Below, one piece after another: positions 27,931-36,812 of a DNA stretch of 64,000 bases. The stretch covers positions 62,001 through 126,000 of the forward strand of contig NZ_PVNO01000027.1 of NCBI RefSeq assembly GCF_002993325.1, read 5' to 3'. The stretch comes from Alteromonas gracilis (lineage in GTDB: Bacteria > Pseudomonadota > Gammaproteobacteria > Enterobacterales > Alteromonadaceae). The notes under the pieces are model-generated. The model was not told the origin of the DNA. It did no database searches and saw only the letters and a list, made by a program, of their open reading frames with translations. How positions within the stretch are numbered: the stretch's first letter is position 1; every line of letters begins with the position of its first letter. Both the position numbers and the translations under genes were made by a program.

Positions 27931-28262
27931 AAACACTCTTGTAGACTAGATTAGAAAAACAAGTTGATGACTTTAAATATGCACCAACATGAGAACGTAC
28001 GAGAATAGTGAATTATCGCAAGGATGTTACTGAGTTGCCAGTTTCAATTTGAAGACTATCAAATGAAGATGAGATTAGTAGCTAAAACGAGAAAAGTGAA
28101 TGGTATTAGGCGCTAAACTTTTCTACACTTTGGACGATAACCACATTATAGGTGGAACTACGCGCTGCCGTATTTGCTATGGCGATAGTTTTTACTAAGG
28201 CAAATTGAGCTTGTTTGGGTTTACTTAGCAGCGTGGATAATATGGCTTTCAAAGGTGAGGTA
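27931..28262. other. Divergent rnt/motY intergenic region
   Basis: About 330 bases without an obvious gene, holding both promoters. The rightward half leads into a short leader reading frame directly ahead of motY. I see no strong operator. Confidence 0.4.
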
Positions 28263-28331
28263 ATGAAAAATGCAGCCTGCACCTGGTTTAGTTTGATTTT
28301 CGTAATGGTGTCGAAATGGTCTCGAAATTAA
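28263..28331 (+). CDS. Possible 22-residue leader ORF overlapping motY start
   Basis: An ATG with a good AGGTGAGG ribosome site opens a 22-codon frame that runs into the first codons of motY and stops at 28331. motY itself has no clear ribosome site, so translation may be coupled through this leader. The predicted peptide has a hydrophobic middle (TWFSLIFVMV). It could equally be chance. No homologue is known to me. Confidence 0.3.
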   Translation: MKNAACTWFSLIFVMVSKWSRN

Positions 28332-29188
28332 AATATATCGCGTTGATTGGGATGGTGAGTTCACTTTCTTCCCAAGCCGCCATGCGGCAGTATTCTGCGA
28401 CAATAGAGAGCTCTAGCTGGCGTATCGATACCGACACACGCTTACAGTGTACGCTTAATCATGATTTGCCAGGATATGGTGAAGCCATGTTCACAAGCAC
28501 CGCATCAAAACAGCTCAATATGGAATTTGAGCTGGATATGCATTTGCTGCCCAGTAAATTTGATATGGCTGCTGTTTATTCTGTACCACCAAAGTGGATG
28601 CCGGGCGTTGCACCTAAGCCTATTGCGGATATGTCGCTTCGGAAACAATATAATGGTGATCTGCCTAGAGACGCTGCATGGACGATGCTATCTGAACTAG
28701 AAAAAGGTTTTTGGCCCACCATCTATTATCAAGATTGGTACAATAAGCACGACCAAGTCAGTGTAGCGCTGAACGCAAGTAATTTTTCCAGCGTATATCG
28801 CGAATTCGTTAAGTGTGTATCTAATTTACTGCCATTCAATTTCGACGATATCGCCTATACGGTACTGTCTTATCAAAACAACAGCACTGAGCTTACTAAG
28901 TACTCACAAAAGCGCCTTACTATGATAGGTGAGTATTTAAAAGAGGACAGCGAGCTAGAACTGGTGCTTCTTGATGGTTATACCGACAGTTACGGTGGCC
29001 GTTGGAACAATGAGCAGCTTTCTATACGCCGTGCTAATGAGGTCAAAAGTTACCTCACAACGCTCGGTGTGCCTGAAGATAGAATTAAGCTTACCGGTCA
29101 TGGCGAAAAGCGCCACATCGCCCCAAACGATACGAGAGAAAGCCGTGCGCAAAACCGACGCGTGGTAGTGCGTCTGTCTAAATCTTAA
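28316..29188 (+). CDS. motY: Sodium-driven flagellar motor protein MotY
   Basis: A 290-residue secreted protein: signal peptide (cleaved near SSQA), an N-terminal MotY domain with VYSVPPKWMPG and WPTIYYQDWYNKHDQ, and a C-terminal OmpA-like peptidoglycan-binding domain (LDGYTDSYGGRWNNEQLSIRRANEVKSYL). It forms the T-ring that anchors the sodium-powered PomA/PomB stator. The match to Vibrio MotY is clear throughout. It points to sodium-driven polar flagella, although no other flagellar gene is in the window. Confidence 0.95.
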   Translation: MVSKLKYIALIGMVSSLSSQAAMRQYSATIESSSWRIDTDTRLQCTLNHDLPGYGEAMFTSTASKQLNMEFELDMHLLPSKFDMAAVYSVPPKWMPGVAPKPIADMSLRKQYNGDLPRDAAWTMLSELEKGFWPTIYYQDWYNKHDQVSVALNASNFSSVYREFVKCVSNLLPFNFDDIAYTVLSYQNNSTELTKYSQKRLTMIGEYLKEDSELELVLLDGYTDSYGGRWNNEQLSIRRANEVKSYLTTLGVPEDRIKLTGHGEKRHIAPNDTRESRAQNRRVVVRLSKS

Positions 29189-29226
29189 GCGCTGGTTGGC
29201 TATTACCAACTTACCAAAAGTATAAG

Positions 29227-29257
29227 AAATGGAGGGGAAAAACTTCGTCCTCTATTT
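29227..29257. terminator. Hairpin between convergent motY and glpQ
   Basis: AAATGGAGG and CCTCTATTT pair with one G-U across a 13-base loop and include the glpQ stop codon. It can serve either strand but has no long T-run. Confidence 0.5.
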
Positions 29258-30364
29258 CCTGGTAGATCGCCACGACAAAACAGGGACTAAGTGATCAGTA
29301 AATACACCGTCTGCATTTACAACCTTATCAAGCATGTCTAGTACTTGCTCGCTTGTCATGCCGTCAGGCAAAGCGTCTTTTCGATAAGTGTAAGGGTGGA
29401 TCGTAAGCCCGTTTTTGTGAGCGAACTCAAGCCACTTTGCCGCTTCAACCTTTCCCTGTGCCATTGCTTTGTTATTCAGTAGGTGGCCTAACCATGGCCC
29501 TATACCATCAGCATAAGATGCTACTTCGTTCATACCTTCTTCAGAACGAACCCAATCATAGTCGGTGTCACTTTCGCCCCAGCTATTCTCGCCTATAAGC
29601 ATTACCACTTTTCCTTTATAACCCAATGTTTCGCGAATACGTTTTACTTCTTTAAAATCAAAACATTGAATATAGCTGTTGCTATTTTCCCCACCGAAAC
29701 CGAACGCATTGAGGGTGTCGATGACAATCTTACTCGCATCAACGCCTTCGTCGCGGTGAAAAGCAGGAGATTTAACTTCAGGATACACGCCAACAGCTGT
29801 TTCCAACTGGCGATTAAGCTCGCTGATAAGCTCAAAATGCTCAGTTAATGTAGCAATCTTAAAATTCGCGTATTTACCTTGGTATCTATCCTTAAATACG
29901 GGTGTACCGTTGCCACCTGTACGTTCATGTACTCTTAGTGCTCTCAATTCTGCCAGCGTAAAATCCCGTGCATAATACCTTCCGTCAGCACGGTGTCGAG
30001 CGGGAAATACGTCTTCAACATCGGTAACCGTTTCTAGATGAATATCATGTAAAACAACCGGTATGTCGTCTTTGGTAATGACTACATCTTGTTCTATAAA
30101 GTCGGGCCGCAAAGAGAAAGCGAGCGTAGCAGCTTCAAGTGTATGTTCTGGTAAATACCCTGATGCGCCGCGATGTGCAATAACCGTGAAGGGCTTAGTT
30201 GCGTTTGCCTCATCAGTGTTCGCAAGTGGCGCACTTGATGTGAAAATACTTGAACACACTAATAGCAAAGCAGGTAAAAGACTTTTCTGTATAGTCTTAC
30301 CTTTCACACTATTTGAAAAAACTAACTTTTTATACTGCACAGTAGCACTACTCCATGTGTTCAT
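29252..30364 (-). CDS. glpQ: Periplasmic glycerophosphodiester phosphodiesterase
   Basis: A 370-residue GDPD enzyme that hydrolyses glycerophosphodiesters to glycerol-3-phosphate and alcohol. The active-site segment VIAHRGASGYLPEHT and EQDVVITKDDIPVVLHDI are intact, and the long GlpQ form (with YYARDFTLAELRALRVHER) is present. A hydrophobic signal segment at residues 25-48 (SLLPALLLVCSSIFTSSAPLA) directs export. The ATG at 30364 has an AAAAGG site, but a GTG nearer the signal (30307) would give a more usual N-terminus. gloA lies upstream on the same strand. Confidence 0.92.
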   Translation of the reverse strand: MNTWSSATVQYKKLVFSNSVKGKTIQKSLLPALLLVCSSIFTSSAPLANTDEANATKPFTVIAHRGASGYLPEHTLEAATLAFSLRPDFIEQDVVITKDDIPVVLHDIHLETVTDVEDVFPARHRADGRYYARDFTLAELRALRVHERTGGNGTPVFKDRYQGKYANFKIATLTEHFELISELNRQLETAVGVYPEVKSPAFHRDEGVDASKIVIDTLNAFGFGGENSNSYIQCFDFKEVKRIRETLGYKGKVVMLIGENSWGESDTDYDWVRSEEGMNEVASYADGIGPWLGHLLNNKAMAQGKVEAAKWLEFAHKNGLTIHPYTYRKDALPDGMTSEQVLDMLDKVVNADGVFTDHLVPVLSWRSTRK

Positions 30365-30426
30365 TGTTATTTGCCTTTTCTCTTCTAAGCCTTTTAAGTT
30401 ATTGGGCTTCAGTTAAATCATTAATA

Positions 30427-30828
30427 TCAGTGCTCGAGCGAGATAGATTTGTTTTGTATAAGTTCTATCGCATAGCCGTCAGGGTCGCGAACAAAGGCTA
30501 TCACGGTGGTACCGCCCTTTACGGGGCCGGGCTTTCTGTAAACGTCAGCGCCGTTTGCCGCTAAGTTTTCACAAAAGCTATAGATATCGTCCACCTCAAT
30601 AGCGATATGGCCATAGGCATCGCCCTTATCATAAGTGTTATCGCCCCAGTTATAGGTCAACTCAAGCACTGTGCTGTCAGATTCATCGCCATAGCCGACA
30701 AATGCCAAGGTATATTCGTATTCCTTGTTCTCTGATTGACGAAGAAGGCGCATACCCATTAGCGAGGTATAAAAATGAAGTGATGATTTTAAATTCTCAA
30801 CTCGAAGCATAGTGTGAAGCATTCGCAT
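30427..30828 (-). CDS. gloA: Lactoylglutathione lyase (glyoxalase I)
   Basis: A 133-residue glyoxalase that converts the methylglyoxal-glutathione adduct to S-lactoylglutathione. The four metal ligands of E. coli GloA are all at the same positions: H5, E56, H74, E122. The length is standard. It depends on glutathione, made by the gshA product in this window. It may be cotranscribed with glpQ (62 bases between them). Confidence 0.97.
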   Translation of the reverse strand: MRMLHTMLRVENLKSSLHFYTSLMGMRLLRQSENKEYEYTLAFVGYGDESDSTVLELTYNWGDNTYDKGDAYGHIAIEVDDIYSFCENLAANGADVYRKPGPVKGGTTVIAFVRDPDGYAIELIQNKSISLEH

Positions 30829-31317
30829 AACAGATTCCTATATTGCCGACACCGAAAGTAGTGGCTCGCGGCGCACTGCATGATTGTTGCGTAGTTAATA
30901 TCTCTCCATTCAAGCGAAAACACCGCATATCAATTAAGGGCTTACAGTGATATTTAGTTTGAGAACAGAGCAAAAAACACAACGCAGTGTGACTTTAATA
31001 AATAAATGTTAACCCTTTAAGACAGTTATACAATTTTTGTTGGTGAATTAAAGTCATTTAAAAGCTGCATAGATACATTAATAAAAACACGCGACTAAAA
31101 AATAAACGCGAAATGATTGGACATGACGATGTTTTACCTGTACCTTCTGTCTCGCTCTAGATATGTTATATGCTTTACCTAATACTGCGCTGTACCTTTC
31201 TTTATTCCTTCAAATTGAAGTTCTATTTAGATATACAACTGCTTTACTAGCTTGGTTATGTCTATTGCTATCGGTGATTTTCACCACAACATCAATTTTT
31301 TAAAAAAGGTTATTATT
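30829..31317. other. Region between gloA and cold-shock gene, including long csp leader
   Basis: About 490 bases with no gene. The csp start codon has a long untranslated leader ahead of it, with a small hairpin (GGTGA/TCACC near 31275-31287) and an AAAAAAGG ribosome site. Long structured leaders are typical of cold-inducible csp genes. I do not see an exact E. coli-type cold box. Confidence 0.45.
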
Positions 31318-31530
31318 ATGTCTAATTCAGTAAACGGCACAGTTAAATGGTTCAACGAAGAAAAAGGTTTCGGTTTCCTAACACCTGAAGCTGGCGGCAA
31401 GGACGTATTCGTACACTTCCGTTCAATCACTTCTGACGGTTTCAAAACTCTTGCTGAAGGCCAAGAAGTTAGCTTCGAAGTTGAACAAGGTCAAAAAGGT
31501 CCACAGGCTGCTAACGTAGTAGTTCGATAA
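31318..31530 (+). CDS. Cold-shock protein, CspA family
   Basis: A 70-residue single cold-shock domain that binds single-stranded nucleic acid and melts RNA structure. RNP1 KGFGFL (16-21) and RNP2 VFVHF (30-34) are both intact. The frame is open upstream to 31252, but the ATG at 31318 behind AAAAAAGG is the only one giving the standard [13 protein letters not shown] start. Codon use is strongly biased to preferred codons, a sign of high expression. Confidence 0.97.
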   Translation: MSNSVNGTVKWFNEEKGFGFLTPEAGGKDVFVHFRSITSDGFKTLAEGQEVSFEVEQGQKGPQAANVVVR

Positions 31531-31557
31531 GACCTTAACGCTTATCTACTAAATATG

Positions 31558-31592
31558 GGCTCTTTGACTCGCTGAGCGAGGCGCAGAGAGCC
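31558..31592 (+). terminator. Hairpin after cold-shock gene
   Basis: GGCTCT and AGAGCC form an outer stem around an inner CTCGC/GCGAG stem, then a T-rich stretch follows. It is a likely terminator of the csp transcript. Confidence 0.6.
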
Positions 31593-31669
31593 TACTTTCC
31601 GTTTTAAAATTTCTTAACACAACCTGCGAGGAATTCAAAACAAACTACATTTATAAAGAAGTTCTTAAT

Positions 31670-31849
31670 ATGCAAATCCAACATTCTGTATCTACATTTA
31701 ATAGCGCGACACCTTCAGCGTTAATTTCAAATATCTCTACAAACAAAACCACTGTTGCTTTTAAAGAAGCAAATACCTATCGCCATGTTGTTCTCACTTC
31801 ACGTGAAGAAGTCAGACGATTTGTTGCTGAATTGATAAAAGCGTCATAA
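31670..31849 (+). CDS. Small hypothetical protein, 59 aa
   Basis: A 59-residue frame from ATG 31670 to TAA 31849, beginning MQIQHSVSTFNSATPSAL. It has no membrane segment; the C-terminus (TYRHVVLTSREEVRRFVAELIKAS) looks like a strand and a basic amphipathic helix. The ribosome site is weak (AAGAAG). It comes after the csp terminator. I do not recognise it. The regular protein-like composition of its second half argues that it is a real gene. Confidence 0.5.
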   Translation: MQIQHSVSTFNSATPSALISNISTNKTTVAFKEANTYRHVVLTSREEVRRFVAELIKAS

Positions 31850-32009
31850 CGGCACAGGTTGGGCAAATCTTAGGTCGAATATTAATCACCAATGCGCTTG
31901 GTATTAGCTTTACGTCGTTATGAAAAGCTACGTTTATCATTACCGTATTACGCCATTATTGGCCGACAATAATACAAAGCATATATAAAAAAAGCGTTAG
32001 ATTATGTTA

Positions 32010-32040
32010 AGGCCAGCATACTTGTTTTGCATGCTGACCT
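32010..32040 (-). terminator. Hairpin downstream of M28 peptidase gene
   Basis: AGGCCAGCAT pairs with ATGCTGACCT (one mismatch that is a G-U on the minus strand) over an 11-base loop, 44 bases past the peptidase stop. It has no strong T-tract. Confidence 0.45.
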
Positions 32041-32083
32041 AATTGCATGAAGCATCAGTGAAAAAATAGACGTTTCTTCGAAA

Positions 32084-33499
32084 CTATTTTGCTTTCAAAT
32101 CTATCTCTGAATCAGCAAGTAAATATATGCTAGCTGCGTATGCTGCGATGTTTTGCGCAAGTTCATCGGGATTGATTTTATCTAAGGTGTCATCCGGTGT
32201 GTGGTGAAGATCGAAATAATCCCTTCCGTTCTGATTCAGTCTAATTGTAGGTACGCCTTTCGCTGCAAGTGGAATAATATCCGGACCGCCGCCGGCGATA
32301 TCAGCGCCGCCTCGAACAATGCCAAGTGGAGAAAGAATCTTTGCGATTTCATCTACTAGCACAGTTGCCTCGGAGTTTACATTAGACACCAGTTGCCAAA
32401 TAGTTTGCGCCCCAAAGTCAGACTCTGTCGCCAGCACATGATTATTAAGGTTCTTCTCATGCTGTTTTGCGTAAGCAAATGCGCCTAACAGGCCAACTTC
32501 TTCAGCACCAAACATAACCACACGAATAGTGCGTTTAGGGCGTTCAGGAAGTGAAGCAATCAACGCGGCAGCTGCCGTTGTGATTGCAATACCAGCACCA
32601 TCATCGACCGCGCCCGTACCTAAATCCCAACTGTCTAAGTGGCCGCCTATAAGCACAATTTCTTCAGGCTTTTCGCTACCGACTAAATCTAAAATGACGT
32701 TGCCGCTGCTTACTTCGCCCTTCCACTTAGATTCCGAATGAAGCGAAAGTGAGAGTGGTTTACCAAGATTGTGTAGACGTCGTAAATGATCAGCATCTGG
32801 GTTTGAGATAGCAACGACGGGGATATCTGCCCAGTTTTCGCCATCAGAACTCATCATGCCTGAGTGGGGAAAACGATGAGAATCGGAACCAACTGAACGC
32901 ACTACAAGTGCCTTAGCGCCACCGCGTTGAGCATGCTGCCACCCTATACGGCGACGTTGGTTCGCTTGACCGTAGCCTGCACCTGTTTGACTTTTCACCA
33001 TGGCGTCGCCATCGACGAAGGCAATCTTGCCTTCAAGAGCACCGTTTTCAACAGCCGTTAAAGCGTGAATGTCTCGGAAATACACAATGTCTGCATTAAT
33101 TTCTTTCTCTGAAGGGGCCGCACCACCTAACGCAGTGCCATAAAGCGGTTGTGCATAGGGTGAAGTAAGTGAAATATGTAAATGACCTCTATCCCAAAAA
33201 GGCATAGTGAACTCTTCTACACTAACTTTATCGAAGCCCAATCGAGTTCCTACTTCAACGCCCCAATCTCTTGCGCGTTTCTCTGCCTCAGAGCCGCCTA
33301 ATCGAGGGCCTACTTCTGTAGTAAGTGATTCTACAATGCTATAGCCTAAGTCACTTTTTAGTGCTTTTTGGATAAGTGCTTCAGCATTTTTTTTCTGTTG
33401 AGGCGTAATTGGTGAGCTTTCAGCGAAAACGCCAAAACTGCAAGCACTTACCAATGCACCAAGCGCTAAACTTTTAGCGATAGTATTCAATCGAGACAT
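32084..33499 (-). CDS. Secreted M28 family metallopeptidase (carboxypeptidase Q-like)
   Basis: A 471-residue exported peptidase. A signal peptide (KSLALGALVSACSFGVFA) is followed by an N-terminal segment, an inserted PA-type domain, and the M28 catalytic core. Two-zinc ligands appear as GGHLDSWDLG, AVDDGAG, GAEEVGLLGA, ATESDFG and DLHHTPDDT. It is expected to remove amino acids from peptides outside the cytoplasm. The start is ATG 33499 after an ACGGAG site. Its relative at 52-54 kb is a lipoprotein of a different M28 branch. Confidence 0.9.
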   Translation of the reverse strand: MSRLNTIAKSLALGALVSACSFGVFAESSPITPQQKKNAEALIQKALKSDLGYSIVESLTTEVGPRLGGSEAEKRARDWGVEVGTRLGFDKVSVEEFTMPFWDRGHLHISLTSPYAQPLYGTALGGAAPSEKEINADIVYFRDIHALTAVENGALEGKIAFVDGDAMVKSQTGAGYGQANQRRRIGWQHAQRGGAKALVVRSVGSDSHRFPHSGMMSSDGENWADIPVVAISNPDADHLRRLHNLGKPLSLSLHSESKWKGEVSSGNVILDLVGSEKPEEIVLIGGHLDSWDLGTGAVDDGAGIAITTAAAALIASLPERPKRTIRVVMFGAEEVGLLGAFAYAKQHEKNLNNHVLATESDFGAQTIWQLVSNVNSEATVLVDEIAKILSPLGIVRGGADIAGGGPDIIPLAAKGVPTIRLNQNGRDYFDLHHTPDDTLDKINPDELAQNIAAYAASIYLLADSEIDLKAK

Positions 33500-33699
33500 G
33501 TGTTCTCCGTGAGTTATTTTTATATTTCTATTTTATTTGCGTTGGCACAAATATGACATATCAATCATAGCGAATTTGATTGGTGCTTTCGAGGCAAACC
33601 ATAAGCCCTAGTTGTTCGTTAATCGTAAAGTATGTCTATTAGGTTGCAACAAATGATGTTACTTTTTCAAAAGGAAAAGAGGTAACAAGGAAAGTAACT

Positions 33700-34509
33700 A
33701 TGAAAGCATCTCTTAATTTTCATTTCGAAAGTAAAAAATCAATTTTCTCAGTATTTGTTAAATATAATATTGGCGTTAGCGTCTTAGCCTGCATCCTTTT
33801 ACTAGCGGGATGTGGTGGCAGTAGTTCAAGCAGTGATGACACCATTGTACAACCTGACTCAGTAGCTGGCCTTTGGTTTGGACAAGTGACTACGATAGAA
33901 GGAGAAAGCGAAAAGGTTTTAATGGCGGTCTCACCCAAAGGGAAAGCAGTAATGTTTTCTGAAGCATCTCACAATGCGTTAATTGCACGAGGTTCATTAA
34001 GTGAAAATACCTTTCTGTCTGACGATACGATGTTGTATCCAGGAACAGGCATGACGCGTCATGGAACAATGCAGGCATCAGCTTTACAAAACTCAATTGA
34101 TGGCTCTGCGACACTATCAGGTACCGTCATAAACTTTTCCGCTGTCAGAGTGAGTTCAACGGAGGACGTTTCACTTACTGACATCGCGGGCAATTACTCG
34201 AGTTCTTGGAACGAAGGTCTCTACACTCGGTCATTTGCTATCGATATTGACGGAATTATAAGTGGTTCAGATACTAACGGATGCTTATACTCCGGTGTTG
34301 TCGAACCTTTTAATGCGGTTGATGCACTTTTCGATATTACGATTAAAGCAGATGCTTGCTTCGACGATTTCGAATATAAGGGACTTCTCGCTTATGGTGT
34401 ATTTCCCTTTGAATATCAAAATTCAATTAACCATAGGAAGGGCGTCGTCATAGTATCTGAGGAGTCTTCAGGTGCTTATGCCTTTCGCCAATTTAGCCCT
34501 CAAAATTAG
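33700..34509 (+). CDS. Hypothetical lipoprotein
   Basis: A 269-residue protein with a long N-terminal stretch before a lipoprotein signal (lipobox LLAGC, Cys38), then a serine-rich linker (GGSSSSSDD). The rest is predicted beta-rich, with repeated G-x-hydrophobic strands such as SVAGLWFGQVTTIEG and IAGNYSSSWNEGLYTRSFAID. I cannot name a family. It has its own ribosome site (AAGGAAAG) and a terminator downstream, so it stands alone. Two cysteines near the C-terminus could form a disulfide. Confidence 0.75.
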   Translation: MKASLNFHFESKKSIFSVFVKYNIGVSVLACILLLAGCGGSSSSSDDTIVQPDSVAGLWFGQVTTIEGESEKVLMAVSPKGKAVMFSEASHNALIARGSLSENTFLSDDTMLYPGTGMTRHGTMQASALQNSIDGSATLSGTVINFSAVRVSSTEDVSLTDIAGNYSSSWNEGLYTRSFAIDIDGIISGSDTNGCLYSGVVEPFNAVDALFDITIKADACFDDFEYKGLLAYGVFPFEYQNSINHRKGVVIVSEESSGAYAFRQFSPQN

Positions 34510-34530
34510 CGCTATTTTAATTGTGAAAAG

Positions 34531-34552
34531 AAGAGCCTATTGGCTCTTTTTT
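34531..34552 (+). terminator. Rho-independent terminator after lipoprotein gene
   Basis: AAGAGCC, loop TATT, GGCTCTT then TTTT. A clean 7-bp stem with a T-run. Confidence 0.8.
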
Positions 34553-34581
34553 CTCCGTAGCAGTTGCTTGTTCCTGCTTTT

Positions 34582-35292
34582 TTATTTCCGCTTCTTCAGC
34601 ATCTGCTTTTGCTTTTTCTCTTGCTCTTTGAGAACTTCGTTAATGAAGCTTTTCCTGCCGAATTCTCGTGTAATAACGCACTTATTTAAGTCAAATCCGC
34701 GGGCAGGGCAGTATTCTCTTCCATAAAGAATGATTTGTAGATGCAGGTCGTTCCATCTCTCTCGGGGGAACAGGCGTTTTGCGTCACGCTCGGTTTGCTC
34801 TACACTTTTTCCGTTTGAAAGGCCCCAGCGATACATGAGTCGATGGATATGGGTATCTACGGGAAATGCAGGGATGCCAAACCCCTGAGACATGACAACT
34901 GCTGCGGTTTTATGTCCTACAGCCGGCATCGCTTCTAATGCCTCAAAGCTTGCTGGAACTTCACCGTTATGTAGCTTGATAATCATGTCGGATAAATGCC
35001 AGATCCCTTTAGATTTCATGGGCGATAAACCACAAGGACGGATAATGTCTTGAATTTCTTCAATACTCATCATCACCATGTCATAGGGGTTATCGGCGCG
35101 AGCAAATAGCTTCGGAGTAATCTGATTGACCCTTTCGTCAGTGCACTGCGCTGATAGCAGCACAGCAATTAGCAGAGTGTAGGGATCTTTGTGATCTAAG
35201 AAAATAGGTACTTCTGGATAAAGTTCATCCAAAATTCGCATGATTTCTTTGACTTTTTCTTGCTTTGAGATGGGCTTAGCAACATCTAACAT
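34582..35292 (-). CDS. nth: Endonuclease III-like DNA glycosylase lacking the usual Fe-S cysteines
   Basis: A 236-residue DNA glycosylase/AP lyase downstream of the rnf operon, its usual site in enteric genomes. The helix-hairpin-helix MPAVGHKTA carries the catalytic Lys128 and FPVDTHIHRL carries Asp146. E. coli Nth then has four Fe-S cysteines; here GREYCPARGFDLNKC keeps only C195 and C205, and the C-terminal tail is lysine-rich instead. Fe-S-free versions of this kind occur in Bacteroidota and some other groups, and the wording HKDPYTLLIAVLLSAQCTD matches them. It may be a xenologous replacement. Catalysis itself looks intact. Confidence 0.85.
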   Translation of the reverse strand: MLDVAKPISKQEKVKEIMRILDELYPEVPIFLDHKDPYTLLIAVLLSAQCTDERVNQITPKLFARADNPYDMVMMSIEEIQDIIRPCGLSPMKSKGIWHLSDMIIKLHNGEVPASFEALEAMPAVGHKTAAVVMSQGFGIPAFPVDTHIHRLMYRWGLSNGKSVEQTERDAKRLFPRERWNDLHLQIILYGREYCPARGFDLNKCVITREFGRKSFINEVLKEQEKKQKQMLKKRK

Positions 35293-35337
35293 TAAGACAG
35301 ACTCTTACTCTTATTTTATGGTCTCGGTAAAGGATGA

Positions 35338-36030
35338 CTAGCTTTCAGCAGTAACACGCACCCGTGCAGCTTTTTCCGTTGTTACGGTTTGCTGTGCAGC
35401 AATTTTTGCATCAATAATATTCTTTATAGCGATGAGCAAGCCCATTCCTAAGAACGCACCGGGAGGAAGAACGGCTAGCAGGAAAGGGTTCTCGGTACTA
35501 AACAGCACGACTGTCCAGTTTTCAGCAATTGGACCAAATAGCCTATCAGCTCCGGCTAATAATGTTCCTGCGCCCAAAATTTCACGCATACCACCTAAAA
35601 TGACCAATACGGCAGTAAAACCTAACCCCATCATAAGCCCGTCATAAGCTGAGGCAAGAGGGCCGTTTTTAGAGGCAAATGCTTCAGCGCGACCAATGAT
35701 TGCGCAGTTGGTGACAATAAGCGGAATAAAAATGCCTAAGGCTAAGTAAAGCTCGTAAGTAAATGCATTCATTATCAGCTGAATAATAGTAACAAAGGCA
35801 GCAATAATCATGACGAAAACAGGGATACGGATTTCATTTCTTACCAGGTTTCGTACTAATGAGACGGTTACGTTGCTACCAATCAGAACAAGCATGGTGG
35901 CAAGGCCTAAACCTAAGCCATTGATGAAGGTAGCGGTAACCGCTAATAAGGGGCACAGCCCAAGCAGCTGAACTAAAGCTGGATTGTTTTTCCAGAGCCC
36001 TTGTAGCGATAGGTCGCGAAAATCGGTCAC
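35338..36030 (-). CDS. rsxE: Rnf complex subunit E
   Basis: A 230-residue membrane protein with about six helices, homologous to RnfE/Nqr[27 protein letters not shown] is the family start. RnfE and RnfA together form the membrane core that carries an Fe-S cluster across the bilayer. The gene is last of the rnf genes and starts 2 bases after rsxG. Confidence 0.95.
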   Translation of the reverse strand: MTDFRDLSLQGLWKNNPALVQLLGLCPLLAVTATFINGLGLGLATMLVLIGSNVTVSLVRNLVRNEIRIPVFVMIIAAFVTIIQLIMNAFTYELYLALGIFIPLIVTNCAIIGRAEAFASKNGPLASAYDGLMMGLGFTAVLVILGGMREILGAGTLLAGADRLFGPIAENWTVVLFSTENPFLLAVLPPGAFLGMGLLIAIKNIIDAKIAAQQTVTTEKAARVRVTAES

Positions 36031-36032
36031 GT

Positions 36033-36812
36033 TTAAAGCTCCTCTACTTGTTGAGGGTGTGCCTCATAAATGTCGTTAGGCTCAGCGGTGTTAGCGTTAT
36101 CATTGCGTTGGCAAGTGTTAGGGGCAGAGAATAACGCCGACTGGTTAGCCTGTGCATACAACAAGGCTTCACGTACAGCACCAACTACTGCTCGTGGCGT
36201 GATCGTTGCGCCAGTAAATTGGTCGAACTCGCCGCCATCTTTTTTGACTTGCCATGGTGCTAAATTATCGTTTGAGAAAGATCTGTCGCTAAACGTGGTG
36301 ATCCAGTTACTAACCGCAAGCTCAATCTTATCGCCTAACCCTGGCGTTTCTTTGTGTTCAATCACTCTAACACCGAGTACCGTCATTTTATTTTCGAAAG
36401 GTTTTCTCTCGTCTTGAGTAACTTTATTTACACCCTCATTGTCTTTTGAATCTAAAAACTCAGGTGCGTTCACACTGACGCCCACAACTAAATCAATATC
36501 ACCGCTATAGCCGTCAGGTGCGGTGGCCTCAAGCACCAATGCACTCGGTTTACCGTTTAATGTGGCTCGGTATACTTTGTGCGCTTTTTTTGCGCCCAAT
36601 TCGGTTGCCGTCACTTGAGTGCAGTTTGCGTATAGTGGATTATCGTGAAATTCACTGGGCACTACTTCATTTAGCACGCTCAGTAGTTTCTGCTGCTTTT
36701 GTTGCTCAATTTTATCTTTAGTGCCATAAAAGGTAAGCGAGATAAGAGCGGTAGTCACGACGGCAAACGCACCTAACATCAACCCGTTTTTAGTTAAGCT
36801 GTCTTTCATCAT
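36033..36812 (-). CDS. rsxG: Rnf complex subunit G, FMN-binding
   Basis: A 259-residue protein with one N-terminal membrane anchor ([19 protein letters not shown]) and a periplasmic domain. [12 protein letters not shown] holds the threonine to which FMN is covalently attached. The start overlaps the rsxD stop as TAATG; a second ATG one codon on is equally possible. It is slightly longer than E. coli RsxG. Confidence 0.95.
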   Translation of the reverse strand: MMKDSLTKNGLMLGAFAVVTTALISLTFYGTKDKIEQQKQQKLLSVLNEVVPSEFHDNPLYANCTQVTATELGAKKAHKVYRATLNGKPSALVLEATAPDGYSGDIDLVVGVSVNAPEFLDSKDNEGVNKVTQDERKPFENKMTVLGVRVIEHKETPGLGDKIELAVSNWITTFSDRSFSNDNLAPWQVKKDGGEFDQFTGATITPRAVVGAVREALLYAQANQSALFSAPNTCQRNDNANTAEPNDIYEAHPQQVEEL

